Part shown: piece by piece, positions 35,806 to 43,811 of the stretch
Layout: every line of letters starts with the position of its first letter
Numbering within the stretch: the first letter of the stretch is position 1
Assembly: GCA_900314755.1 (NCBI GenBank)
Contig: OMWH01000003.1
Coordinates: forward strand, 101,294 to 165,293
DNA from: an uncultured Prevotellaceae bacterium
Lineage (GTDB): Bacteria; Bacteroidota; Bacteroidia; Bacteroidales; Bacteroidaceae
Direction of reading: 5' to 3'
Length of the DNA stretch: 64,000 nucleotides
Notes under the pieces: model-generated
Database searches by the model: none
Told to the model about the DNA's origin: nothing
The model's input: only the letters and a program-made list of their open reading frames with translations
Translations under genes and position numbers: made by a program

Positions 35806-36165
35806 ATGGATTTAATTAAAGTTGCTGAAGAAGCATTTGCAACCGGCAAGAAGTTCCCAGAGTTCAAGGCTGGTGACACCATCACTGTCGCTTACAAAAT
35901 TATCGAGGGTTCTAAAGAGCGTATCCAGCTCTACCGTGGCGTTGTCATTAAGATCTGCGGTCATGGAGAGAAGAAGCGCTTCACTGTTCGCAAGATGTCT
36001 GGTACCATTGGTGTAGAGCGTATCTTCCCCCTTGAGTCTCCAAACATCGACAGCATTGAGGTGAACAAGGTTGGTAAGGTTCGTCGCGCTAAGCTTTACT
36101 ATCTGCGCAATCTCACAGGTAAGGCTGCCCGTATCAAGGAGAAGCGCCACAACGTGGGTGAGTAA
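35806..36165 (+). CDS. rplS: 50S ribosomal protein L19
   Basis: Large-subunit ribosomal protein, 119 residues. [45 protein letters not shown] and [18 protein letters not shown] are family hallmarks. The start at 35806 is the family start (MDLIKVAEE); the open frame continues upstream to 35686 through the leader and promoter. Codon use is strongly biased. Followed by a strong terminator. Confidence 0.98.
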   Translation: MDLIKVAEEAFATGKKFPEFKAGDTITVAYKIIEGSKERIQLYRGVVIKICGHGEKKRFTVRKMSGTIGVERIFPLESPNIDSIEVNKVGKVRRAKLYYLRNLTGKAARIKEKRHNVGE

Positions 36166-36185
36166 TCCACCGACCCGCACAGCAT

Positions 36186-36219
36186 AAAAAAGAGACATCA
36201 CAACGGATGTCTCTTTTTT
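36186..36219. terminator. Bidirectional terminator after rplS
   Basis: Perfect 14-bp stem AAAAAAGAGACATC (36186-36199) with its complement at 36206-36219; A and T runs on both sides. The stop codon of the convergent small gene lies at its edge. Confidence 0.9.
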
Positions 36220-36415
36220 ATTTCCCAGGTTTCTCTCCTACCTCATAGTTCGACTCCCCGTCGTCATCACCATGCAGTGCATTCTGGAACGAGTCCCAGT
36301 CCTGATAGCCTGCCAGCAACGACAGGCGGTCGAGCGTCTTCCTGTTCGGCTTGTGCAGCAGTTCCTTCTCCACTGCCTCCAGCAGTTTGCGTAATGCGTG
36401 TCTTTTCTTCTCCAT
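36218..36415 (-). CDS. Small hypothetical protein, 65 residues
   Basis: Not recognised. Basic N-terminal helix (EKKRHALRKLLEAVEKELLHK), a middle with TLDRLSLLAGYQDWDSFQ, then an acidic tail (GDDDGESNYEVGEKPGK). No signal peptide or membrane segment. It starts 12 bp after the metallo-hydrolase gene on the same strand and is probably co-transcribed. The first ATG is at 36418 and gives one extra Met. The helix pattern suggests a compact helical domain, but no function is assigned. Confidence 0.6.
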   Translation of the reverse strand: MEKKRHALRKLLEAVEKELLHKPNRKTLDRLSLLAGYQDWDSFQNALHGDDDGESNYEVGEKPGK

Positions 36416-36427
36416 CATTCCTTTGTT

Positions 36428-37231
36428 TTACATTGATAATATAATCTGTTCCAGGTCTTCCGGAACAAAGACGCTGCCGCTGAATGCCGACAGAGCCTCA
36501 GCGGTGTATCGCTCACGACGGGTCTCGAGGGTCTGATCCTCTGTATGGTAGAGTATCAGGTTCCTGACATGCAGACGCTCGGCAAGACGTGCCGCATCGA
36601 GTGCCGTGCTGTGATTCTTCTCATAGGGCTTGAAGCGGTCACGGTCGTCATAGAGGCAGAATGCCTCGCTCATCAGCCAGTCTGCATTCTCCGCATACTG
36701 CTGGCACTGCGGACTGAAAGGCTCATCACCGAGGCAACATAAACGCTGACCATCGGGTAATAATGCCAGGAAACCGAACTGCCGCTCTTTGGTAGACTGT
36801 ATGTCGAAACACTGCAAATGCATATCACCCACCTCGAAGGTATCACCATCCTCCAGACAGTGCATGGTCACGATACTACCAATCCCATCCGTGTTTTTCT
36901 TGGGTAATATCTGACGACATATCCCTGTCAGGAGGTCAAGTACTTTCCGGTGACTCCAGACCCGAAGGGGACGATGGAACTGCAGTGCCATGCGCATCAT
37001 CCAGATACACCCCAGAAGGTGGTCGGTATGAGCATGCGTGACAAACAAGTCTGTGATGTCCTCACGCTGTATCCCGGCACGCTCCAGCTGTGTGAGTATA
37101 CCATTGCCGCCACCGGCATCCACCAGCATCAAAGCCCCACCCATACTATGTAACGTAAAGCAAGTGTTATAACATCGGGTCACCAGTGCGTTACCGGTTC
37201 CCAACATCGTAATATAGTTTTTCGTCTGCAT
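36428..37231 (-). CDS. Metallo-beta-lactamase fold hydrolase, RNase Z-like
   Basis: A 267-residue hydrolase. The metal motif HxHxDH is in FVTHAHTDHLLG (about residues 63-74), with further ligands later (CLGDEPF Asp, NLILYHTE His). VDAGGGNGILTQLE matches the RNase Z / ElaC branch. Substrate could be tRNA 3' ends or phosphodiesters; the sequence alone does not separate them. A minus-strand -7 box TACCTTTG lies at 37278-37271. Confidence 0.85.
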   Translation of the reverse strand: MQTKNYITMLGTGNALVTRCYNTCFTLHSMGGALMLVDAGGGNGILTQLERAGIQREDITDLFVTHAHTDHLLGCIWMMRMALQFHRPLRVWSHRKVLDLLTGICRQILPKKNTDGIGSIVTMHCLEDGDTFEVGDMHLQCFDIQSTKERQFGFLALLPDGQRLCCLGDEPFSPQCQQYAENADWLMSEAFCLYDDRDRFKPYEKNHSTALDAARLAERLHVRNLILYHTEDQTLETRRERYTAEALSAFSGSVFVPEDLEQIILSM

Positions 37232-37289
37232 ATCAATCCCTCTGATGAAGATGGTTTCCTTAATCGCCTACAAAGGTACGCATAATTCT

Positions 37290-37740
37290 TCTAAATCCAT
37301 TGTTTTTGCGGCAGATTAATTTCTGCGGGCGTTTCTGACGGGAAAGTGTGTCTGCCGGAAATGGGAGAAAAAAGTATTTTGTCAAGAAAACTTGTCGAAA
37401 TTCTTGTATGGTTTTTTGCTCCTTCTAGGATTTCCGACGGCATCTTCGAGGGGTAAAACGGGGTGTTTCGGAGTTTGAAGGCACCTTCGGAGGGGTTTGT
37501 CGGCACCTTCCGACCCCGAAGGTGCCGACTTTCTCCCCCGAAGGTACGTCCTAAATCAGTGGAAAAAAGCACTAAAAACAGCGTTTTTCGGTCGATTTTG
37601 GGGTCTTTCCAAGGGGTAAAACCGGGGTGTGTGACGTTAATTGTCTGACGCACAACGTATTACGACAACGCCTCGTATTTCGCGAATTTGAGACCAATTG
37701 AGGACTTGGTGGATTTCGTGCGATTCTCCAGAGGCACTTT
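37290..37740. repeat. GC-rich intergenic island with palindromes
   Basis: About 450 bp without a convincing gene. It holds a perfect 12-bp hairpin, GTCGGCACCTTC at 37499-37510 and complement at 37518-37529, several ACCTTC/GAAGGT half-sites, and a near-direct repeat GGGGTAAAACCGGGGTGT (37454 region and 37613 region) about 160 bp apart. A 120-codon minus-strand frame (37291-37653) spans it but looks like translated repeat. Similar GC-rich repeats are at 60950-61060. Confidence 0.6.
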
Positions 37741-37746
37741 GTCAAA

Positions 37747-37851
37747 ATGTTTCATGAAAGCACCTGCAAAAAGACGAGATTGGATACGGGCTCTCCCACA
37801 GAGCCTGCCTATGGTCGCTTCTTCGACGACGAGTTAGACTTGCTGCAATAG
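37747..37851 (+). CDS. Possible 34-residue protein
   Basis: A short frame from ATG 37747 to TAG 37849 encoding a peptide that ends in YGRFFDDELDLLQ. It lies just before a strong terminator (37873-37903), which otherwise has no gene to end on this strand. Could also be a decayed remnant of a larger gene. Low confidence. Confidence 0.3.
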   Translation: MFHESTCKKTRLDTGSPTEPAYGRFFDDELDLLQ

Positions 37852-37872
37852 TAGTTATCGCAATACCGGAAT

Positions 37873-37903
37873 GGGGATGCCCAAGTTGGGCATCCCCTTT
37901 TTT
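37873..37903 (+). terminator. Strong terminator without a clear upstream gene
   Basis: Perfect 11-bp stem GGGGATGCCCA / TGGGCATCCCC with a 3-nt loop and six T. It may isolate the AICAR transformylase promoters from the island upstream. Confidence 0.85.
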
Positions 37904-37938
37904 CTTTCCTTTCTTTTGGTATTTCACTCAATTTGCAC

Positions 37939-38022
37939 TACCTTTGACCTTCGGGCGAAGGTACTCCCGTTCGAGAAAACCCAAATAAGATTTGGTTTTC
38001 TTCTCACTTATTCGTACCTTTG
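37939..38022 (+). promoter_or_regulatory. Tandem promoters of the AICAR transformylase gene, module copy 2
   Basis: Upstream promoter: -7 box TACCTTTG at 37939-37946, followed by the hairpin CCTTCGGGCGAAGG. Downstream promoter: box TTTG at 37991-37994, 20-bp spacer and -7 box TACCTTTG at 38015-38022. The downstream one matches the metF promoter over about 65 bp, starting at GGTACTC, and has the dyad CAAATAAGATTTG over its -33 box. Confidence 0.7.
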
Positions 38023-38046
38023 TACCCAGAAACAAATAGTATTAAT

Positions 38047-39234
38047 ATGAAAGAACTACAGCTGAAGTACGGATGTAATCCGAATCAAAAGCCTTCACGT
38101 ATCTTCATGAAGGAAGGAGAGTTACCCATTGAAGTGATTAACGGTCGTCCAGGATATATCAACTTCCTCGATGCCTTCAACGCATGGCAACTGGTGAAAG
38201 AGTTGAAAGCAGCCACCGGACTGCCCGCCGCTGCCTCGTTCAAGCATGTCAGTCCTGCCGGTGCTGCCGTCGGACTGCCACTGAGCGACACCCTGAAGCA
38301 CGTCTATTTCGTTGATGACATCCAGGGACTCGACGACTCACCCATCGCCTGTGCCTATGCCAGAGCCCGTGGTGCCGACCGTATGTCGTCATACGGTGAC
38401 TTCGTGGCACTCTCCGACACCTGTGATGCCACAACGGCAAAGATACTGAAGCGTGAGGTGTCTGACGGTGTCATTGCCCCCGACTATACCGCCGAGGCTA
38501 TCGAGATCCTGAAAGACAAGCGCAAGGGTACTTATAACGTCATTAAGATAGACCCGGACTACCAGCCAGAGCCCATCGAGCGCAAGCAGGTCTATGGCAT
38601 CACCTTCGAACAGGGACGTAACGAGATCAAACTCGACGACCCCGCACTCTTCGAGAACATCCCCACGCAGAACAAGACCTTCACTGCCGAGGCAAAGCGC
38701 GACCTCATCATCGCCCTTATCACATTGAAGTACACCCAGTCGAACTCCGTGTGCTATGTGAAGGACGGACAGGCTATCGGTATCGGTGCCGGACAGCAGA
38801 GCCGCATCCACTGTACCCGTCTTGCCGGTAACAAAGCAGATATCTGGTGGCTCCGCCAGCACCCGAAAGTGATGGCACTGCCTTTCAAGGAGGGCATCCG
38901 CCGTGCTGACCGTGACAACACCATCGACGTGTATATCTCTGAGGACGAGCATGACGACGTACTGCGTGACGGTGCATGGCAGCAGTTCTTCACGGAGCAG
39001 CCGGAGGTACTCACCCTTGCTGAGAAGAAAGAGTGGATTGCCAAGAATACCAAGGTGGCTCTCGGCTCTGACGCCTTCTTCCCCTTCGGTGACAATATCG
39101 AGCGTGCCCATAAGAGTGGTGTGGAGTTCATTGCCCAGGCTGGTGGCTCCGTCCGTGACGACCATGTCATCATGACGTGCGACAAATACGGCATCGCCAT
39201 GGCATTCACTGGGGTTCGGCTTTTCCATCATTAA
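38047..39234 (+). CDS. purH: AICAR transformylase, separate from IMP cyclohydrolase
   Basis: Formylates AICAR with 10-formyl-THF, the step before IMP cyclohydrolase. The 395-residue protein begins with MKELQLKYGCNPNQKPS, where the transformylase domain of fused PurH begins, and shows FKHVSPAGAAVG (catalytic Lys-His), GIGAGQQSR and SDAFFPFGDNI. No cyclohydrolase domain is present; that half is at 20676. The end GVRLFHH is typical. It shares its promoter type with metF, another folate enzyme. Confidence 0.94.
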   Translation: MKELQLKYGCNPNQKPSRIFMKEGELPIEVINGRPGYINFLDAFNAWQLVKELKAATGLPAAASFKHVSPAGAAVGLPLSDTLKHVYFVDDIQGLDDSPIACAYARARGADRMSSYGDFVALSDTCDATTAKILKREVSDGVIAPDYTAEAIEILKDKRKGTYNVIKIDPDYQPEPIERKQVYGITFEQGRNEIKLDDPALFENIPTQNKTFTAEAKRDLIIALITLKYTQSNSVCYVKDGQAIGIGAGQQSRIHCTRLAGNKADIWWLRQHPKVMALPFKEGIRRADRDNTIDVYISEDEHDDVLRDGAWQQFFTEQPEVLTLAEKKEWIAKNTKVALGSDAFFPFGDNIERAHKSGVEFIAQAGGSVRDDHVIMTCDKYGIAMAFTGVRLFHH

Positions 39235-39270
39235 TACTATAGGAACTATAGGGACTATAGCAACTATATT
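39233..39270 (+). repeat. 9-bp tandem units after the AICAR transformylase gene
   Basis: Four units: ACTATAGGA, ACTATAGGG, ACTATAGCA, ACTATATTA. The run starts at the stop codon and ends about 8 bp before the next ATG. Confidence 0.85.
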
Positions 39271-39278
39271 AAAGAATT

Positions 39279-39473
39279 ATGAGTAAGGAAGACGATTTCC
39301 AGTCGATACTGGAGAATGGCATCTCGTTTGGTCGTGGCGGTGGTCCCCGCAAGGAGGACGACAAGATAAAGACCAAGGCGAAGAAGAAGAAATACATCAC
39401 CGGTGCTCACGGTAGCGGCTCTGCACGGCAGAAAGCGAAATACCGTGAGCAACGGAGAAACAGACATAAATAA
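39279..39473 (+). CDS. Small basic protein, 64 residues, unknown
   Basis: Not recognised. An acidic N-terminus (MSKEDDFQSILENGISFG), a glycine stretch GRGGGPRK, then a very basic tail (KTKAKKKK, later RQKAKYREQRRNRHK). The tail resembles nucleic-acid or ribosome-binding segments. It follows the AICAR transformylase gene after a 9-bp-repeat spacer and precedes GH53 by 25 bp. The composition and placement support a real gene; the function is unknown. Confidence 0.65.
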   Translation: MSKEDDFQSILENGISFGRGGGPRKEDDKIKTKAKKKKYITGAHGSGSARQKAKYREQRRNRHK

Positions 39474-39498
39474 ACCGAAACACAACAATAACGAACTC

Positions 39499-41259
39499 AT
39501 GAGAAAACATGTATTTACCTTAATGACCCTCTTTATGGTCACGCTGACGGCCTCTGCACAGAAGCTCGTTGGTGGTGACCTTAGTCTTGTCCCTGCCTAT
39601 GAACAGGCTGGTGACAAATGGCTAGACTCTGAGGGGAATGTGATTAACACCTATTACAACGACGGCATGATAACCTATGTCCATGAAATTGCCGGATGGA
39701 ATGCAATACGTGTAAGGTTGTTGGTAGACCCGTCTCTGGATGACGCTCCTGCCACTTGTCAGGATCTGGACTATGTAAAGAAATTGGGTAAACGTATCAA
39801 AGATGCAGGAATAAGCTTCCTGCTCGATATCTTCTACAGCGACACCTGGACAGATGTCAAACAACAGTGGATTCCCACTAGTTGGGGATATAACAGAAAT
39901 ACTGAGACGGTAACACTGGCAGCCAAAGTGAAGAGCTATACCACAGAAGTACTGAATGCCCTAAACGCCTATGGTGCCAAACCCGACTACATCCAAATTG
40001 GCAACGAGGTAAGCTACGGCATGCTTTGGGATAATATGACTGGAAAGAACAAAACAAATAGTTTCTCGACAGGAATGACCTACGACGGTCAGAAGGCTAG
40101 GATCGAACGCTTTGCCACACTGCTAAAGGCAGCCGCAGAGGGTGTAAGAGCATCTGACTGTTCTACAGCCAAAATCGTACTCCAATGCGAGCGCACAAAA
40201 AACAACACTTACTGTCAGAATTTCTATACCTGGGTAGAGAAAGCCGGGTTTACTGACTATGATATCATAGGGTTGAGTTATTACCCCATCTGGCACGGAA
40301 CGATTGACGATCTGAAAAAGACCCTCAGTACCCTATCCACAGCATTCCCCGCTAAGGAGATACATATCGTTGAGGCTGGTTATTATCATACAAATTTCAC
40401 ACCAGGATCAGATGAAACAGACACCCGTAGCATATGGCCTTATAGTCCTGCAGGACAAGCTGCCTTCCTAAAGGATCTCATCGCTGCACTGAATGCCTAC
40501 GAGAAGGTAACAGGTCTCTACTACTGGCAACCCGAAGAGTGTGGAAACGGAGCCGATGAAGAAGGTAACAACCGTGTGATGGGCAACTGGGACAACCGAG
40601 GATTCTGGCAGATTACATGGAAAAGCGGAACACACACCTTGAACAGTTCCAACGCTTTGATGACACTGAAGACTTTCCTCAGTGGTGGTGATGAGCCTCA
40701 AGAGCAAGATGTCACCGACAATTTTATCGTCAATGCTTCATTCGACAGTAATATCAGCGGATGGACCAATACTGGAGGTACAGCACAATGGAAACAGAAC
40801 ACATGGGCACCCCTTTCCAATTACTGCGAATTTGCATGGACAGGCAATGCTATTGTAGATCAGGAAGTAGTACAGACACCTACTCTGCTAGCGGGTACTT
40901 ACAGACTTACCGTCAACTGTGCCTCAAATAATGGTTCAAAGGGTATCTTCCTCATTGCAGGGGATCAAAGCAAGGAAATGACAGGAACAGGAAATGTTGA
41001 GACTTTCTCCGTCGAATTTACTGTTTCTTCTGAATCATCTGTCAAGATAGGGCTTAAGCTTCTAAATACAACTGCCACATGGGTCAACTTTGACAACTTC
41101 AAGTTAGTCAAGAAGACTACAACCGATATCATCAATACCATGTGGCAACCTACCATCAACGACAATGCCTGGTATACGCTAGGTGGACAGAGGTTGGCAA
41201 GTAAGCCCACCAAGAGAGGGATCTATATCAACAACAAGAAGAAAGTGATTATCAAATAA
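39499..41259 (+). CDS. Arabinogalactan endo-beta-1,4-galactanase, GH53, secreted
   Basis: Cuts beta-1,4-galactan of pectin side chains. 586 residues: signal peptide (MRKHVFTLMTLFMVTL, ending TASAQ), the GH53 barrel (about 20-395) with acid/base Glu170 in IGNEVSYG and nucleophile Glu292 in HIVEAGYYH, a carbohydrate-binding-like beta-sandwich (about 410-540, with NASFDSNISGW), and a C-terminal tail with WYTLGGQRL and KRGIYINNKKKVIIK. The tail looks like a type IX secretion signal. Codon use is less biased than in the purine gene upstream. The start at 39499 is set by the signal peptide. Confidence 0.93.
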   Translation: MRKHVFTLMTLFMVTLTASAQKLVGGDLSLVPAYEQAGDKWLDSEGNVINTYYNDGMITYVHEIAGWNAIRVRLLVDPSLDDAPATCQDLDYVKKLGKRIKDAGISFLLDIFYSDTWTDVKQQWIPTSWGYNRNTETVTLAAKVKSYTTEVLNALNAYGAKPDYIQIGNEVSYGMLWDNMTGKNKTNSFSTGMTYDGQKARIERFATLLKAAAEGVRASDCSTAKIVLQCERTKNNTYCQNFYTWVEKAGFTDYDIIGLSYYPIWHGTIDDLKKTLSTLSTAFPAKEIHIVEAGYYHTNFTPGSDETDTRSIWPYSPAGQAAFLKDLIAALNAYEKVTGLYYWQPEECGNGADEEGNNRVMGNWDNRGFWQITWKSGTHTLNSSNALMTLKTFLSGGDEPQEQDVTDNFIVNASFDSNISGWTNTGGTAQWKQNTWAPLSNYCEFAWTGNAIVDQEVVQTPTLLAGTYRLTVNCASNNGSKGIFLIAGDQSKEMTGTGNVETFSVEFTVSSESSVKIGLKLLNTTATWVNFDNFKLVKKTTTDIINTMWQPTINDNAWYTLGGQRLASKPTKRGIYINNKKKVIIK

Positions 41260-41266
41260 CAACAAG

Positions 41267-41298
41267 AAAGCGGAACACTATCACAGCGTTCCGCTTTT
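41267..41298. terminator. Terminator between GH53 and the TolC-like gene
   Basis: Stem AAAGCGGAAC (41267-41276) with GTTCCGCTTT (41288-41297). It separates convergent genes and has T on one side and A on the other. Confidence 0.8.
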
Positions 41299-41321
41299 CC
41301 TGTTCATTCATCAATAGAGTA

Positions 41322-42638
41322 CTAAAAGTTCAGTTCCCTACCCCGATAGAAATTCAAGAGAGTGGTCTGGTAAAGGTATTCATAACGAGCCTGCACCAGA
41401 TCACTCTCTGATTTCAGGAAACGGTTCTTCGCCTCGTTGAACTCGGTGATATTCGCCTTGCCATTCTCATACTTCGCCTGGGCAAGACGGAAAGCGTCAG
41501 CTCCCGACTGGCGGGCAGCCTCACTGCTCTCATATTTCGCCTGGGCGGCAATGGCATTATAATATACCTGCTGGATCTCCTTATAGAGTGTCTTCTTCAC
41601 ATTCTCAAGTTTCAACTGCTGGTTCTCACGGTCGATACGTGCCGAGTTAATCCTGTTACGGGTAGAGAAGCGGTTGAAGATGGGAATGTTAAGGTTCAGT
41701 CCGATATACTGCGAGAAATTATTCTTTATCTGCGTTCCGAAGTTATCCTGCTGCATACCACTGGTCTTGTAATAGTTCGTCTGCAAGCCACCATTCAGGG
41801 TGAGCTGCGGATAACGTGCCGCCTGCTCTATCTTAATGGTCTTCTCGGAGGCATCCAGACGAAGCTGCTCTGCCTTCACCTCGGGTTTGAAGGTCAGTGC
41901 CTCCGCATAAATCACCTCTGGGTTGGTCAGCTCAACAGCATGGAACGGTACGTCAGGTACCACAACCTGGAAGCCCTCGGGGGTAGGCAGCTCCAGCAAC
42001 TGCGTCAGGGTGAGCTTGGACAACTGCAGGTTATTATCCGCCTGTGTCGCCGTCAGGATGCTCTGGGCATGCGTCGCTTTCTGCTGTGACACCTCAGCCC
42101 CACTCGCCTTGCCGTTGTTGAAAAAAGCCTGCAGGCGCTCCACCTGCATCGAGTCGATGGCAACCTGCCGCCATGCCACATCGGCAATCTCGGTATCATA
42201 TAGGATCTGTACGTAAGCCTTTGCCACCTGCATGCGGATGTCATTCTTCGCCTTCTCCAGATCCTCAATGGCTGCCTCAAGGTTCAACTGACTGAGACGG
42301 ATGTTGTTGGGAATACGGAAACCCGTAAACAGGGGGACACTGGTGCCGATGCTGAACGACGTGGAACTGGTACTGCGGTTGGTATAGGTATTATCTATCG
42401 TCAGACCGCGTCCGAACGAGAAGGTCTCCCCCACAGAACCTGTCAGGTCCGGCAACCGGCTGTTCCTTGCCGTCGACAACCGCAACTCATTCTGCTGACG
42501 GGTCAGGTCTTTCTGTTGGATACCGATATTATGGCTCACGGCATAGTCGGCACACTGCTGGAGTGTCCATGACTGCTGGGCATAGCTTTCTAGTGATACT
42601 AGTACTACTAGGGAAACTATAATGAATATCTTCCTCAT
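41322..42638 (-). CDS. TolC-family outer-membrane efflux protein
   Basis: Outer-membrane channel of a tripartite exporter; 438 residues. Signal peptide at the N-terminus (MRKIFIIVSLVVLVSLESYA), then the two long OEP repeats, with WTLQQCADYAVSHNIGIQQ at the start and ANITEFNEAKNRFLKSESDLVQARYEYLYQ-type helices near the end (read in parts). It is the last gene of the minus-strand exporter operon, 3 bp after the adaptor. DNA for the signal peptide (42587-42622) shows a 9-bp periodic CTAG pattern. Confidence 0.92.
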   Translation of the reverse strand: MRKIFIIVSLVVLVSLESYAQQSWTLQQCADYAVSHNIGIQQKDLTRQQNELRLSTARNSRLPDLTGSVGETFSFGRGLTIDNTYTNRSTSSTSFSIGTSVPLFTGFRIPNNIRLSQLNLEAAIEDLEKAKNDIRMQVAKAYVQILYDTEIADVAWRQVAIDSMQVERLQAFFNNGKASGAEVSQQKATHAQSILTATQADNNLQLSKLTLTQLLELPTPEGFQVVVPDVPFHAVELTNPEVIYAEALTFKPEVKAEQLRLDASEKTIKIEQAARYPQLTLNGGLQTNYYKTSGMQQDNFGTQIKNNFSQYIGLNLNIPIFNRFSTRNRINSARIDRENQQLKLENVKKTLYKEIQQVYYNAIAAQAKYESSEAARQSGADAFRLAQAKYENGKANITEFNEAKNRFLKSESDLVQARYEYLYQTTLLNFYRGRELNF

Positions 42639-42641
42639 CGC

Positions 42642-43754
42642 TTACTCCTCCTTATTATCTGCCACTATCTGCGGACCACGCACCTTGTCCTTGGCGGTAA
42701 GTCCCTTCTTGATCTCAATATTCACACCGTCGCTAAGTCCCGTCTCCACCTGCCGGCGCTCGTATTCCTTCTTACTGCCCTTGTTCTTAATGACATAGAC
42801 GAAGGTGGAGTCGCCAGAGAACTCGATGGCACTCTCCGGAATGGTCAGTGCCTTCTGGACTGACGACAGGATGATCTCCGCATTGGCAGAGTAACCGGAG
42901 CGCAGCTTATCATCCTTGCCGACCTTCACCGCTGCCTTGATCTCAAACTGGTTGGCACCGTTGTTATCGGTCGCCTTCGGGGAGATATACTCCAACGACG
43001 CGTCGAACGTCAGGTCCTGCAAGGCACCAATAGTGATCTTCATAGGTATGCCGTTGTACAGCCGTCCCACCTCCGTCTCGTCGATATTACCACGGAAGAT
43101 GAGGTCGTTCATATTCGCCACCGAGGCGATGGTGGTACCGTCGTTGAACGTGTTGCTGTTGATCACGGAGTTACCCACCTTGACAGGGATATCCAGGATG
43201 ACACCACTGATGGTGGAACGGATAAGGGTGGACGATGCACTGGCATTCGATTTCGACACACCGTCACGGACCACCTGCAACGCATCCTGTGAGGCAGCCA
43301 CCTCCTCCTTCGCCTGGTCCATCTTCTGCCTGATCTTGTCAAACTCATCGGCAGACACCAGCTGCTGGTCGTAGAGACTCTTCTCACGCTCATAGTCCAC
43401 CTGTGCCTGTTTGAGGTTCAGACTGGCAAGACGCACACGGCTCTCCGCAGAACTGAGCTGTCCCATGTCGGGGATCACCTTCACCTTGGCTATCACCTCA
43501 CCCGCCTGCACATAGTCACCCGGCTCCTTATAAAGGTCGGTGATGATACCACCAATCTGCGGTTTGACATTCACCTCATTACGAGGTTCTATCTTTCCTG
43601 TGATAATCGTGGTCTTCTTCACCTCGTTCATCTCAGGAGTGAACTCGTTATACACAATCTCTTTGGGTTGTGACTTCTGCCACAGGAACACGAAGGTTCC
43701 GATGAAGATCAAAGCAATGATGGTTGCGATAATCAGTTTCTTGTACTTTTTCAT
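42642..43754 (-). CDS. Periplasmic adaptor (HlyD/MacA-type)
   Basis: Membrane-fusion protein linking inner-membrane permeases to the TolC channel; 370 residues. One N-terminal helix (about 7-25), lipoyl half-motifs GKIEPRNEVNVKPQIGGII and ALTIPESAIEF, and a coiled-coil hairpin (residues about 85-160). Partner of the two MacB-type permeases upstream. Its start follows a 57-bp gap with 8-bp repeats. Confidence 0.92.
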   Translation of the reverse strand: MKKYKKLIIATIIALIFIGTFVFLWQKSQPKEIVYNEFTPEMNEVKKTTIITGKIEPRNEVNVKPQIGGIITDLYKEPGDYVQAGEVIAKVKVIPDMGQLSSAESRVRLASLNLKQAQVDYEREKSLYDQQLVSADEFDKIRQKMDQAKEEVAASQDALQVVRDGVSKSNASASSTLIRSTISGVILDIPVKVGNSVINSNTFNDGTTIASVANMNDLIFRGNIDETEVGRLYNGIPMKITIGALQDLTFDASLEYISPKATDNNGANQFEIKAAVKVGKDDKLRSGYSANAEIILSSVQKALTIPESAIEFSGDSTFVYVIKNKGSKKEYERRQVETGLSDGVNIEIKKGLTAKDKVRGPQIVADNKEE

Positions 43755-43762
43755 ATTGTTTG

Positions 43763-43810
43763 GTTTTTTTCGTTGTTTCGTTATTTCGAGATTTCGAGAT
43801 TCGAGGATTC
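43763..43810. repeat. 8-bp tandem units before the adaptor gene
   Basis: On the minus strand, degenerate units GAATCTC, GAAATCTC, GAAATAAC, GAAACAAC fill the gap between the permease stop and the adaptor ATG. Same family as 5602-5657. Confidence 0.75.
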
Positions 43811-43811
43811 A

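Noticed and set aside
37291-37653. 120-codon minus-strand frame in the GC-rich island
   Set aside because: Built of palindromic repeats, no domain, and no promoter box close to its start; kept only as part of the repeat entry.
38389-39231. 280-codon minus-strand frame
   Set aside because: Shadow of the AICAR transformylase gene.
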